Below, piece after piece: positions 8,609 to 18,170 of a DNA stretch of 64,000 bases. The translations under genes and the position numbers were made by a program. The stretch comes from Gracilaria gracilis (Eukaryota; Rhodophyta; Florideophyceae; Gracilariales; Gracilariaceae), in assembly GCA_030374805.1 (NCBI GenBank), contig JARGSG010000128.1, positions 57,805 to 121,804 of the forward strand, in the 5' to 3' direction. Under the pieces are notes generated by a model. It was not told where the DNA came from and did no database searches. It saw nothing but the letters and a program-made list of their open reading frames with translations. Position 1 is the stretch's first letter, and every line of letters begins with the position of its first letter.

Positions 8609-10414
8609 ATGGATAGTCTTCCTGATTTGCTGATGTTCAGTGATGTGATAGAGGAGAAGTTTAAAAGCATTCAGAAAAGCTTTCTGATCGATGATGTGAG
8701 CAATTTCTTTGACACAAAGCTTGAAGGAGGTACCTTTCATCCGCGCCATGTGTTCAACGAGAAGTTTGAAGAGCAACTTGATCTACGGCATCTACCCGAG
8801 CCTTACGAGTTTTCTTTGGAAGTGGACATTGGCATTTCTGCAGTGACTGTAGCTTTGATGGAGAAGAATGATGAACTCTGCAGATGTCGTGCTCTGACGC
8901 GAGTACCGAATGCAGTGAAGATCGCGGAAGCATTCCAGGCAAGGTTTCTTCAAGGAATCCAATTGAAGGACATGCTATACAAGACATATTTGATTCGTTA
9001 TCTTATTATGAAATGCTTCCAAGAGGGCAATTACGTATACCCCAGTGTCAAGAGGGGGACGATGCAGACCGACATTGCCTTTATCTACACACCAGATACG
9101 GGGAAGATACAGCACTTTTTCTACTCATCAAAAGAAAAACCGACTTACCACGTATCCAAACCAGGTGATGCTGTGATTTATGCTGATCGCAAGGGAGGAA
9201 AGATTTATGGTGGAGCAGGTAACAATATTGTGAAAGTGATGAGCTCGGGGACAACGGTCGGGACAGGTGCCTGTTCTGAAGATAGTCAGTGCATCGTTGA
9301 AATCTATTCCGGCGTTAGGAACACCACCATTTCGATGTCGTCCAGAACAAGTGTCGTAATCAATGACGTTTCACCCACCGAGGTTAAATGTACTGACCCG
9401 GCGGGCAATACTTTGGATGAGAACTATGAGAGGGAGCAACCTTTCGTGATGAAGAGTGGAGAAGAAGTTATTGCGCGCTTCAATCACTTACCGTTCGGAC
9501 TTTTTTTCTACTCTAATGAACAATACTTTGTGTATTACGAGAAATGGGTTTATGAGCACGTGTTGTCATTCTGTCGATCATCCCGATTCTATCGGGCGCC
9601 ATGGGTTGTCAACGCAAACAGGGACGTTATGGTGGATTATTCAAACCACCAGTGGATGTCTGATAAGTTTTATGTCACGCAGTATCGTGCAGGAAACACA
9701 ATTGGGTTCCTGAATCCTGTGAGATACACTGATAACGACCTTTACCATCTCGGTGTCCAATATTCAGTGGAACGACAGCACTGCACCATGACGAGCAAGG
9801 CAGCAGCAGCTCATGTGGCTACATGTTTCCCCGGTGGTGTGAGATTCAAGGACAGATTCGTTACGCCGGATGAATTGGAGGACTTTTTACGAATATCGCT
9901 GGAGACTGTCAAGTATGTGTACATTCTGGACACCGAATACAAAGAGCCCATCCCATCCGAAAGCACGAACATGCGTGAGTTGCTACGGAAGCATAACCCT
10001 CAGCAGTTCATATTAGACGTGGTGGATGCTGTTAGGGTATCGCTTCCAATAACGCATGTTGATCCAGAAGGAGTAGTAGGAGGCAAAACGGGACAATCTT
10101 TTATAATCGCCAACGGGAAAATATCGCAGCGGCCTATCCTGATGACGACTGCTACATATCCCAGTCTGACAGCAGGTTTGGAACATCATCGAGTAAAGAA
10201 GGCAGTGACGTGGAAAGGACTGACATACTTTCCGTTCAAAGGGAACCCAATGAATATGTTAGCTTGGGATGATGACAAGGGTACCTGGCTAAGTAGTTAC
10301 TATACCACTTACAATGGTGGTTTTGAAGATATGTCTCTGCGACAAAACAATCTTTTGTTTGTTGTAGGTGGACTGGAGTACGTAATTCCATTCCATCTCC
10401 TTTGGTGGAATTAA
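8609..10414 (+). CDS. Large protein with RTX-like GGAGNN motif; separate gene or C-terminal part of the upstream gene
   Basis: 601 aa from an ATG that lies in the same frame as the preceding block. Early residues (about 10-140) are helical and charged. GGAGNNIVKV near residue 200 is an RTX-type turn, followed by a cysteine-containing beta-rich stretch (GACSEDSQCIVEI). The C-terminal half has many aromatic residues (YFVYYEKWVYEHV, WNGGFEDMS) and ends in a hydrophobic strand. There is no signal peptide or transmembrane helix. Taken with the upstream blocks it would form one protein of some 1,600 or more residues. The family is not recognised; a role at the cell surface or in secretion is only suggested by the RTX-like turns. 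Confidence 0.6.
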   Translation: MDSLPDLLMFSDVIEEKFKSIQKSFLIDDVSNFFDTKLEGGTFHPRHVFNEKFEEQLDLRHLPEPYEFSLEVDIGISAVTVALMEKNDELCRCRALTRVPNAVKIAEAFQARFLQGIQLKDMLYKTYLIRYLIMKCFQEGNYVYPSVKRGTMQTDIAFIYTPDTGKIQHFFYSSKEKPTYHVSKPGDAVIYADRKGGKIYGGAGNNIVKVMSSGTTVGTGACSEDSQCIVEIYSGVRNTTISMSSRTSVVINDVSPTEVKCTDPAGNTLDENYEREQPFVMKSGEEVIARFNHLPFGLFFYSNEQYFVYYEKWVYEHVLSFCRSSRFYRAPWVVNANRDVMVDYSNHQWMSDKFYVTQYRAGNTIGFLNPVRYTDNDLYHLGVQYSVERQHCTMTSKAAAAHVATCFPGGVRFKDRFVTPDELEDFLRISLETVKYVYILDTEYKEPIPSESTNMRELLRKHNPQQFILDVVDAVRVSLPITHVDPEGVVGGKTGQSFIIANGKISQRPILMTTATYPSLTAGLEHHRVKKAVTWKGLTYFPFKGNPMNMLAWDDDKGTWLSSYYTTYNGGFEDMSLRQNNLLFVVGGLEYVIPFHLLWWN

Positions 10415-10583
10415 GCAATGCTTATAGATAAACAATGCTGCTTGAGTGAGTATAAAGAGCACTTGATCGACTTGATCGATGTTATCCCTTTCAGGCACCG
10501 GGAAGAGATCTCTTCCTGGTGTAGAATTGGTACCAGGAAGAGGAGTTTTTTGGAACTTCTCTCTTCGGTATCCGTAATTTGAA

Positions 10584-10635
10584 ATCAGAGCTTTTGAGAA
10601 GCATCCTTCTCAAAAAGAGCGCAAAGCTCTATAGC
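10584..10635. repeat. Dispersed nested-hairpin repeat, copy 1
   Basis: AGAGCTT and AAGCTCT form an outer stem around an inner GAGAAG/CTTCTC hairpin, followed by CGCAAAGCTCT. Related copies lie near 11,420 (reverse), 22,750 and 23,322. Confidence 0.55.
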
Positions 10636-10829
10636 TAATGTTTAATCATTTGCTTAAAAGGAATCATCATGATTTATGCTCCGTGTGATTTAGCTGTTTC
10701 ATACAAGATCACAGGACATTGAGTGTAATTTAATGGAAGACAAATTCTATTCCAAAAAGGGTACTCCAAAACTTCCTGTACGAAGAGCCCAAGAAACTAT
10801 CACAATCTCTCTGTAGAATTTACATAGAT

Positions 10830-10861
10830 AATAACAGGGCCGTAAAAAGAGCCCTGTTATT
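10830..10861. terminator. Perfect hairpin with U-rich tail downstream of the RTX-like gene
   Basis: AATAACAGGGC and GCCCTGTTATT form an 11-bp perfect stem around a 10-nt loop and are followed by TTT. It lies 416 bp after the stop at 10,414. A 3'-end processing or termination role is inference; it may equally be the end of a small repeat. Confidence 0.35.
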
Positions 10862-10980
10862 TTCGAGTTTCACACATTTATATATTTTCAATTCCAAATT
10901 ACAGAACGGTGAACCCCATTATTGTATTATTGTTCAATTAACACAACATAAACTATAGAATGTCCATTCTGGTGTATGAC

Positions 10981-11046
10981 ATAATACTCTTTTTCGACGA
11001 AGCGCTCTTCAGCATAATACTCCTTTTCAACGAAGCGCTCTTCAGC
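10981..11046. repeat. 33-bp tandem duplication
   Basis: Two consecutive 33-bp units beginning ATAATACTC and ending GCGCTCTTCAGC, differing at two positions. Confidence 0.85.
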
Positions 11047-11129
11047 AACAAGAGATAGGAATTTTTGCTATATTTAAACTACATAATAGCAAAGCTCCTA
11101 CTAAAAAACGGGCTGAGACACAGCTGTGA

Positions 11130-11460
11130 CAAACCGTAGTTGAATCCAAATTGGTCCTAAACAGAGCAGTTGTGTAATACAATTCTTCCCATGGCAAACT
11201 GTGCCAAAAACCAAAAATAAATACAAACTTTCACCGAACATTTCTAGAACCTAAAATTCTCTGCTATGACTGACTTGTTACAAACAAAGAGAAAAAAGGT
11301 GAAAACATTCCATTGCTTTTTCCCGGAGGTTCCGATAATTTTCCTTTTAGAAGCTTCTCACGGCTCTGATTATTCTCCCAAGATAACACATTTCCTTGTA
11401 GTGGAGCTTTGCGGTAGTTTTCCTTTTTCAAAGCTTGCTTCGAAAAACTCTGATTTAATT
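11130..11460 (+). repeat. AT-rich dispersed repeat, copy A (inverted relative to 22,736-23,108)
   Basis: Long stretches such as GACAAACCGTAG, TTTCACCGAACATTT and GGCTCTGATTATTCTCC recur in the same order on the opposite strand at 22,736-23,108. No ORF is shared, so this is a non-coding repeat or a decayed mobile element. Confidence 0.7.
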
Positions 11461-12263
11461 AATTATGTAAGTAAGAATACCGCGGAAGCATCATTTTTCT
11501 ACATACAGAAAAGAAAACTCTTCAGGCGATCTCTCTGTATCAACTTTGTGACCAAAGCTTCCTGCATATCATCAGTATAATTTTGTGAACAAAACTTTTA
11601 GCACTTATCGCACAGCTCCTACTGAGGTGGAAAACTGGCAACTAGCTCAATATTCGAAGCCAATTCTGGTAAATTCAGGTAGAACAGCAGCAAGGGCTGG
11701 TGTTCTGGAGATCCACTACAATTGCTGGGACACTGGCAATTCTTGACACTTATACATAGAATACTCAGATTCTATTCAAACACAGTAGTAATACTTTTTA
11801 GGAGGCACTCTGTGTTTGGAGCATTTCATTGCCAACAAATTACAATACAAGGCAAACAAGCATATATAATATGCTCAATTTTGGATGCGTAGTGCTATGG
11901 GCCCAAAACATCATTATGCTTCCCATCAACTGCCACATTTAGTGCCAATATTTTGGTACTATGAAAAGTTAAACATCTCCCTCCATTTGTCGATAATTTG
12001 TGCTTCTTTTGCAGTCAATAATAGTAGAGAAAGTGGAACGTGTGCATGCCTTTGTCAATAACTAGATCTTTCTCGGCAGGTAGTAAAATATTTTCTCTTT
12101 GATCAATTGGGGACTCTGTTTGATTTTTGTAGAGTTTAGACACGATATTGTAACTGTTCCTTTCTAGAGGTAAAGAACACTATTGGAGCTTTGTAAATTG
12201 GATACGAGAAGCTTGCTTCTCTAGACGATGGTTTCTTCAAAGTTTGATAACCACGAACAATGG

Positions 12264-12560
12264 CTAACCGGTTAGAATCATTAGTTTGTTGAGATTGTCT
12301 ACCATCGCTTGCGGGTTGGTGCCGGTTTGAAGAACAGCAAATGCGGTGACTACGTGTCTGCTGTATTCAACTCCCAAATGCGTCTTGCATATCTTTTCGA
12401 ACAGCGTGGTGCAGCTATACGCGGCGCTGACGGACAGCGCGCTCTTCAGCACTGCGCGCGGCGTGCAGCCGCTCAACGCGCGCACCGTGTCGTTCGCGCC
12501 CGTCAGCGGCGGCTTGTCGCCCTTGGGCGTGTTGTCGCCCGCGGGCGTGTTCTCGTGAGC
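12264..12560 (-). CDS. GC-rich exon-like open frame, partial, unknown protein
   Basis: A minus-strand frame of about 98 codons that ends in a stop at 12,264 and has no ATG at its open upstream end. The GC content of 12,420-12,556 is far higher than the AT-rich surroundings, with G or C in most third positions. The product begins with a polar stretch (NTPAGDNTPKGDKPP) and continues with a compact helical part (CTTLFEKICKTHLGV, HVVTAFAVLQTG). It could be the last exon of a gene whose earlier exon I cannot find, since ...ACATACAG just upstream would serve as a splice acceptor. The plus strand is also open here and cannot be ruled out. Confidence 0.3.
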   Translation of the reverse strand, partial: AHENTPAGDNTPKGDKPPLTGANDTVRALSGCTPRAVLKSALSVSAAYSCTTLFEKICKTHLGVEYSRHVVTAFAVLQTGTNPQAMVDNLNKLMILTG

Positions 12561-13191
12561 AGTTCTGTATGTTTTGGTTTTTTTCTATTTTTTGGTAAAT
12601 TGCACACGTTCGCTAATTCTAACCGTTCGATTTGAAATGTTTCGGAAAGCTCTGTAGAACTCGGCTGTTTATGTAGAGCTTGTTTTTCTTCGTTGCTGGT
12701 GTTCTATCTATTTACCATGTATTATCTAATGGCTTGTGCCATTTGTTTTGTACACGTAGAGAGACGATGTAGACTTTCAATTTTGGAAGAGATGAGAGCC
12801 CTGGCAACTTGCCAAATTCGGGCATGGCGGTGTCAAATATGTAACGACAAATTATGCATGTAAGGCTACGTCTGTCTCGTTCCCGCCAAAGTCGCAGTTG
12901 CGTGCTTAAAATTGTGATGAGAGCACAAGCCGTGCCACAAATTTCAGCACGTTGGTTGCCGCTAACAGTTCAGCGTCGTTTGCAAACCTTCATAAGAAAC
13001 CAAAATTAACCCAATACGTGTAACACGTTTTCCAACTCAAACGTTCCAACGGTACTACAATCTCATGCAAGCGAACTCTCCTTCGCGAACAGCATCACGG
13101 ACATCATCTCAACATGCTCAACGTGTGACAAAGATCATGCCAAATGCCACAGCAATCACCATTGCACCACCGCCACCAACTTCCACCCCAC

Positions 13192-13263
13192 GCCACCCAA
13201 CTGCCACCCAACTGCCACCCCACTGCCACCCCACTGCCACCCCAATGCCACCTCAATGCCACC
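13192..13263. repeat. 11-bp minisatellite upstream of the cysteine-rich gene
   Basis: More than six tandem units of GCCACCCNACT/AAT, 125 bp before the next start codon. The 11-bp unit breaks any reading frame, so it is not coding. It may be part of a promoter or a simple slippage product. Confidence 0.85.
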
Positions 13264-13387
13264 GTCTGTAACACGTACTTAAGCGCGTCGCTGGTCCCCC
13301 CTCTCCCACGTTCACCATTCAACACAACCATCGCGATTACACATTCCCCACTATCCAATCCACGCCGCCACAACTCCCCTCCAAACC

Positions 13388-13996
13388 ATGTTTCGCGCCA
13401 TCCTCCTCCTCTGTCTTACTATGCCAACCGTGATCCTAGCCGTCGTCACCCCGTGTTCCCCGGGCTACGGCAACGGACCAAACGGCTGTCAACCGTGCCA
13501 ACCGGGCACATTCCAGCCCGCAGCCAACCTGGAAGCATGTCTTCAATGCCCCGAACCGTACGCCACCCCTCGTATCGGCGCTACACAATGCGATTATTGC
13601 TGGGCGAATAACACCGTCCCCAACAAACCGCAGACGCGTTGCATTGCTCTCAACAGCGCCGAGGCCATTGTCAACGCGCTTGAGGGTACTTATGAGAACT
13701 TGTTATACTCGGGCAATCAGAAAAACGACTGGCATTACGTGCAAATCACTGCGAAGCCTAACTCAGAAGATGAGCTTACTTGGTCCAATCGTGCGGGCGT
13801 TCAGTGGACTCTTAAGCTGAAAGAAAGCAGTGGTGGGTATGAGAGAGGATCGTTCATTGTGGAGGCCGACTCGCCGTACCACTCCAGCGGTCATACAAGT
13901 GGTGTGATTAACTGGAGTGAGCCCGGTGACTTTGATATTGGGAACTATGTGTTAGGTGTCACCGGACCCTGGAATGAACTCTATACGCGTGTGTAA
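13388..13996 (+). CDS. Secreted cysteine-rich protein with ephrin-receptor-like (GCC2/GCC3) motif
   Basis: 202 aa. Residues 1-18 form a signal peptide (hydrophobic FRAILLLCLTMPTVILA). Residues 21-85 are cysteine-rich, with the pattern CSPGYG...GCQPCQPGTFQP...ACLQCPEPYAT typical of the GCC2/GCC3, or ephrin-receptor-like, cysteine-rich motif. Residues 90-202 form a cysteine-poor beta-rich domain (DWHYVQITAKP, GSFIVEADSPYHSSG) that I cannot name. The ATG at 13,388 is the first in frame and gives the signal peptide directly. There is no membrane anchor, so a soluble extracellular or wall protein is likely. The ligand is unknown. Confidence 0.8.
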   Translation: MFRAILLLCLTMPTVILAVVTPCSPGYGNGPNGCQPCQPGTFQPAANLEACLQCPEPYATPRIGATQCDYCWANNTVPNKPQTRCIALNSAEAIVNALEGTYENLLYSGNQKNDWHYVQITAKPNSEDELTWSNRAGVQWTLKLKESSGGYERGSFIVEADSPYHSSGHTSGVINWSEPGDFDIGNYVLGVTGPWNELYTRV

Positions 13997-14179
13997 AGAG
14001 GATTACACCAATTTGATGCATTTGAGATCAGTCTACACACTAACATGAATTGAGAATAAACACAGTTGTCTTCTCCCAGAACTTTTCAAGGTTTACCAAC
14101 CAATAACATTATCTATAATGAGACCCATCTCTTCCTAGTAGTCTCTCATCTATGAGAACAACTGTAATGAACTGGGGGG

Positions 14180-14260
14180 AAGATCGGCAACCACGAACCC
14201 CGGGCCCACACAAAAAGCACTCGGACGCGGTTACCGATTGAGCTATGTATGGCCGCTCAC
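14180..14260 (-). repeat. tRNA-derived repeat, degenerate copy
   Basis: On the minus strand it carries GAGCGGCCAT, an A-box-like TAGCTCAATCGG and GGGCCCGGGGTTCGTGGTT, matching the better-preserved copy at 21,659-21,745, but the B-box half is lost and 4 bases are inserted after GGCCAT. It is not a functional tRNA. Confidence 0.5.
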
Positions 14261-15310
14261 GGTGCGGGGAGCTGCGGTAAATTCTACATTTGGCAAAATT
14301 GGAGCTAAAGAATAAGTGGTACTATTCGTGTTACATTATATAGTACAGTATATTACTTTGCTCGGTTTACAGTCAGTTTTGTGACTTCACGCACTGCGAC
14401 GCCCTACCAATTACTCGATTAAAAACTGTATTCAACATTACACTGACCAACTTCCTGCGCTGTAAGTATATGTGAATCTGCACGTCAGTGAAGCATTGTT
14501 CATTCCACCTTATCGCAAACTACTAGATAGCGCTAAGTAGCGCTACTTGGCGGTGATATCGAGGATTGGAACGCCGGTACAATATCTCAGTGAAGAAGTA
14601 TGGGAAAAAGGTTGGCATACTTCGATGCAAACGCTCAAGGCACATCAAAGTATGCTTTTAAGGTAGTTCACCAGTGCTGTTCAACAGAAAAACATGCGTA
14701 CTAAGGAGCGCCAAATAGCGATATTTGCGCTATATAACGCGTCTAAATACGCATGTAGATTTCGTTTTTGGGATGTAGTTTGTATTTTTTTGGCGTACTT
14801 CGATGTGCCTTCTACAGAGCTATGGAAGCACGCCATTATGTTTGGGTCGTTAGAAAAGATTGTAAATCTAGTAGAGTTCTGATATTTGACAATGCGGTAA
14901 GTGCGACACTTGCAACAATTAGCGCTAAGTGTCGAAGATGGCGATGATGTTGTCAGGGTGTTACCAGATTTGCACTGCCTGCATTGCCTGCTTACAGTGA
15001 AACTACAAGGCTGAAATGGAACATCAACGATAAAACAGCGTTTTGCAAACAGCGTCACGCTTTGGATTTTTCGCCATGCCTAATTCCAGCGTATCAACTT
15101 GAATCTTATTAATTACTGTAGTGAACAAAACAACTATAATGTGTCAACACTCTGTTAATCGTTAATTTCCCGCAGCTCCCAGGGACCCCATACAGTATTA
15201 CAAAAAAAAGAAGCACAAATTCGATGGCTACCTTGGAAATATTTTGGATTCAAAGTAAACTTTATGGCATTTCCAGGACACGCACAAGTATATTTATTTA
15301 TCCTGTAAAG

Positions 15311-15314
15311 TTAG
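15311..15314. repeat. Target duplication TTAG of the inverted-repeat element, left
   Basis: TTAG directly precedes CCCCATGC, and the same tetramer follows GCATGGGG at 16,473-16,476. Confidence 0.7.
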
Positions 15315-15551
15315 CCCCATGCTTCTACGGAGAGGAATTTTCCTCTCCAAAATTTTTTGGAGAGCTACGGAGAGTTTGACCCGTCTCTTCCTGAGACGGC
15401 CCGTTTGTCCTGGAGCCATGGAGAGCTCTCCATGGCAAGAAGAGGCCTCTCTGTGACAAGGAGAGACCTCTCCATAGCATGGAGAAACCTCTCCAAAGCA
15501 TGGAGAAATCTCTCCGAAGCATGAAGAGGCCTCTCCAAAGCATGGAGAGCT
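15315..15551 (+). repeat. Left terminal inverted repeat
   Basis: 237 bp containing about eight degenerate units that alternate CTCTCC and GGAGAG. It pairs with 16,236-16,472 with only a few mismatches, for example around GAGTTTGACCC versus GAGTTTGGCCC. Confidence 0.85.
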
Positions 15552-16235
15552 AGCTCTACATAGCAGCAAATACCCTCTCCGTCGGAGTGTGAGCCGTTAA
15601 AAGTTGCGCACGCAAAACTGGCCTTTGGAATTGTCTGACATCTACTTCTGTTTGCCTTCGGCGCCCTTTCTTCTACCTCTATTTCCCCGAAACCATACTG
15701 CTTGGTTTTTCCTTCAGTGCCTTCGTTTTACGAACTTTTCTGCGCAACGTGACATTTCTTCCGCTTTGTTTGCAAACCATCAGATGCTTGCTGTTCCTGC
15801 TTTGTCGTTCGCCAAGCCCGCACATCCGGTATAAACTGCGATCAATTGCGCTATCTAGCGATCATCGCCGTTCGCAAGACACCACTCTGCTCAACCTTCT
15901 TACATCTTTGCCGATACCCGCCGCTTTCTACGATTCAGTTCTGGGGCGGTGCTCTGCGCCTTTCAACAAGGCCGTGCTGCTGTGCTTGTCTTGGCCGTCC
16001 ATTTCGCATGTCGTCGGGCGTATTTACTCTACTTTATTGCTTTCTTGTCTTTCTACTTCAATCCCCTGCTCTTCGAAACATTGGCGTTCATCGACTGCGT
16101 TCGTTCACACCTTCCATTGCAAACTACGAGCTTGTGAGACGTCTTTTCATGCGCCAGAGAGGTTTTTTTCCTATTAAGAGGCCTCAACTTACGACAGCTC
16201 AGTGTCCAGTGGAGAGCGCTCTTCGTGTTATGGAG

Positions 16236-16472
16236 AGCTCTCCATGCTTTGGAGAGGCCTCTTCATGCTTCGGAGAGATTTCTCCATGCTTTGGAGAGGT
16301 TTCTCCATGCTATGGAGAGGTCTCTCCTTGTCACAGAGAGGCCTCTTCTTGCCATGGAGAGCTCTCCATGGCTCCAGGACAAACGGGCCGTCTAAGGGAG
16401 AGACGGGCCAAACTCTCCGTAGCTCTCCAAAAAATTTTGGAGAGGAAAATTCCTCTCCGTAGAAGCATGGGG
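16236..16472 (-). repeat. Right terminal inverted repeat
   Basis: 237-bp reverse complement of the left repeat, followed by TTAG at 16,473-16,476. Open frames crossing it reflect the palindromic units and are not genes. Confidence 0.85.
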
Positions 16473-17011
16473 TTAGCAAGCGACCAAGCGCAAGATGTTG
16501 CCTTCGGTGAGAACCATCGGGCGAACAGCTAACCGCATCTGCATACCGCGCTTAGATTGCTACGATCTCAAAAGCCACCCACCCGCCTTGCAATATTGAG
16601 TGGAGACCGCGGGAACAGCTTGTCTCTAGTGGAGACCGCTGGATGCGAAGAGTTATTCTCTTACGCTTTGTGTATATACTTTATGGACATTCACACTCCC
16701 TCACTTTCTAGACATTAAAGACCTTACGCTACAAAGCGTCGTATGGGCGAACAATAAAAGTATACTTGAAAGCCGCGATCATTCGTGCTCCACCCACAGC
16801 TCATGTCTGTCGGAGCGATTTGGACGACAGCTACGCAGTCCAGCTCACCTATATGTCCTATGTATCTATGGAACGCTATGAATCTAAATGACGGCGTCGC
16901 TTGGGGAAGTTCATTCCCTATTTTAAATGAAGCTTTTTTTCACCGCTTCCCAAAGCAGTAAGTTGTTCAAGTAGAGCACAAAGGCCATCAACAAGTCAAA
17001 CAGTGTTCCAG

Positions 17012-17302
17012 TCATTGTCCGTCCATGACGTCTGAATTGTCTTTGAACATAGTCGGGAAATGGCGCTTCAGCTGCTTGGAAGTATTGAGAGCTTGACCAG
17101 CCGTCATGGGACCGATGCGAAATGTTCCTTGCGGATTCAGAGCCAACACCACTTCGCAACAAGCCCCACCTACAAAATAAGTACGAAATCTGTCACCGCG
17201 CCAACCAAGAACTGAAGGGAACCTCATGGCCTGGACAGGCGTGAAAATATCTTTAGCTCCGAGCCAGAGTTCCGTGCGCCTGTTAACTTCCCAGAGTCTC
17301 AT
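17012..17302 (-). CDS. Hypothetical protein, possibly the C-terminal part of the upstream frame
   Basis: 96 aa from ATG 17,302, with a compact globular composition (ELWLGAKDIFTPVQAMRF, RFRTYFVGGACCEVVLAL). Its start lies 8 bases after the stop of the frame at 17,310-17,909 on the same strand, which suggests one gene broken by a small frameshift or joined by a short intron. No family is recognised. Confidence 0.35.
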   Translation of the reverse strand: MRLWEVNRRTELWLGAKDIFTPVQAMRFPSVLGWRGDRFRTYFVGGACCEVVLALNPQGTFRIGPMTAGQALNTSKQLKRHFPTMFKDNSDVMDGQ

Positions 17303-17309
17303 TCATTGA

Positions 17310-17909
17310 TCACGGCGTTGTCGTTTGTCGACAATTTGCCCGTGCATGTGTCAAGCGCCTTGTTTGACGGTTAGAGTGGGGAGCTTGGTGTCTCTCTTGG
17401 CCGAGGTGATCGCGATGAGTTTCCGCGTGGCGTTGTAGTAACGCATAACAGTCGGCAAGCGAGAGAAGGAGTGGACCATCGAGTATGAAGCCGTTGGAAG
17501 CGAGGCCATACACATTTGTTTCTGTATTTTTGTTGGCAGAGATGTCATGGATATGTTGAGCGCATAGATGGCAGTCTCGGCAGGGAGCGCATGGCCGCCT
17601 TTTAACAAGCTTATCGAACTTCGCGTGCGCGAGGAGAACATCATGCACAAACGCACAGACGCCCGGCTCAGAATCCGCATGGTAGGTGTCGAGGAACGCC
17701 TGCTTGAGCTGTTCCTTTGCACAGGAGCCGTCGTGGGTGTTTTTCACTGCGATGACATGGCCAAGAAGTACTCCCAGTTTCCGAACTCTGACCTCGTTTT
17801 GTCCTAATTCTGAATCTCGACAGGAAGGACCTTCACTTCGACCTATGCTCCCAACGTGCGTGGTGTGTGCTTCAGTGGCAAGTAATGAGGTAGAGGCGGC
17901 TGTTTCCAT
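17310..17909 (-). CDS. Hypothetical protein with clustered Cys/His residues
   Basis: 199 aa from ATG 17,909. A central CAPCRDCHLCAQHIH (about residues 111-125) could bind a metal ion. The last 45 residues are rich in Arg, His and Gln and look out of frame, whereas the alternative frame (17,351-17,722) gives a more protein-like tail (VMRYYNATRKLIAITSAKRD). A frameshift near 17,430-17,470 is therefore likely. Function is not recognised. Confidence 0.35.
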   Translation of the reverse strand: METAASTSLLATEAHTTHVGSIGRSEGPSCRDSELGQNEVRVRKLGVLLGHVIAVKNTHDGSCAKEQLKQAFLDTYHADSEPGVCAFVHDVLLAHAKFDKLVKRRPCAPCRDCHLCAQHIHDISANKNTETNVYGLASNGFILDGPLLLSLADCYALLQRHAETHRDHLGQERHQAPHSNRQTRRLTHARANCRQTTTP

Positions 17910-18170
17910 GGCGTTTTACCGGGAGATAGTTTTGAGCCGGAGATCGATTCTATATCGCTGTTTTCCATCAGGCAAATGTAGTTGCTCTGTGAATGAAAAC
18001 GATATGATGATACAGTACGGCAGAATTAGTGTTAGCCGTGGACTTTTAACAAAGCTAAAGCATTCACCTCCCTACGATTGTAAGAGAAATGCGCTTAGAC
18101 TACACGTATACGTTTAGATTAAGATCCAGATGTGAAACCGACCGAGAACAGTTCATTTTATACGGATCAT

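Larger units (their letters stand above)
10415..13060. other. AT-rich intergenic DNA with dispersed repeats
   Basis: About 2.6 kb without a convincing complete gene. It holds the hairpins at 10,584-10,635 and 10,830-10,861, a 33-bp tandem duplication, one copy of an inverted AT-rich repeat (11,130-11,460) and one GC-rich island (12,420-12,556) described separately. Confidence 0.6.
13997..15314. other. Intergenic region with a tRNA-like remnant and no convincing gene
   Basis: The tRNA-like repeat is at 14,180-14,260. The open frame on the minus strand at 14,681-15,058 has no recognisable domain and a composition no better than chance. Otherwise I see nothing supportable. Confidence 0.5.
15315..16472. 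mobile_element. Non-autonomous DNA transposon with 237-bp terminal inverted repeats (piggyBac-like ends)
   Basis: 1,158 bp bounded by CCCCATGCTTCTACGG and its complement, with 237-bp near-perfect inverted repeats (15,315-15,551 and 16,236-16,472) around a 684-bp core. The flanking duplication is TTAG. Ends beginning CCC with a 4-bp TTAA-like target resemble the piggyBac superfamily, but TTAG is not the canonical TTAA. The core encodes no recognisable transposase, so it would have to be moved in trans. Each repeat is itself made of short palindromic units around CATGGAGAG and CTCTCCAAAG, giving it a foldback character. Confidence 0.8.

Noticed and set aside
13065..13611. Pro/His/Thr-rich open frames over the minisatellite
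   Set aside because: The 11-bp unit cannot keep a frame, and the frame overlaps the secreted protein gene out of phase.
15294..16532. Open frames rich in repeated MLWRG or CFGE motifs
   Set aside because: These are translations of the palindromic units in the inverted repeats. The repeats explain them and the core has no transposase.
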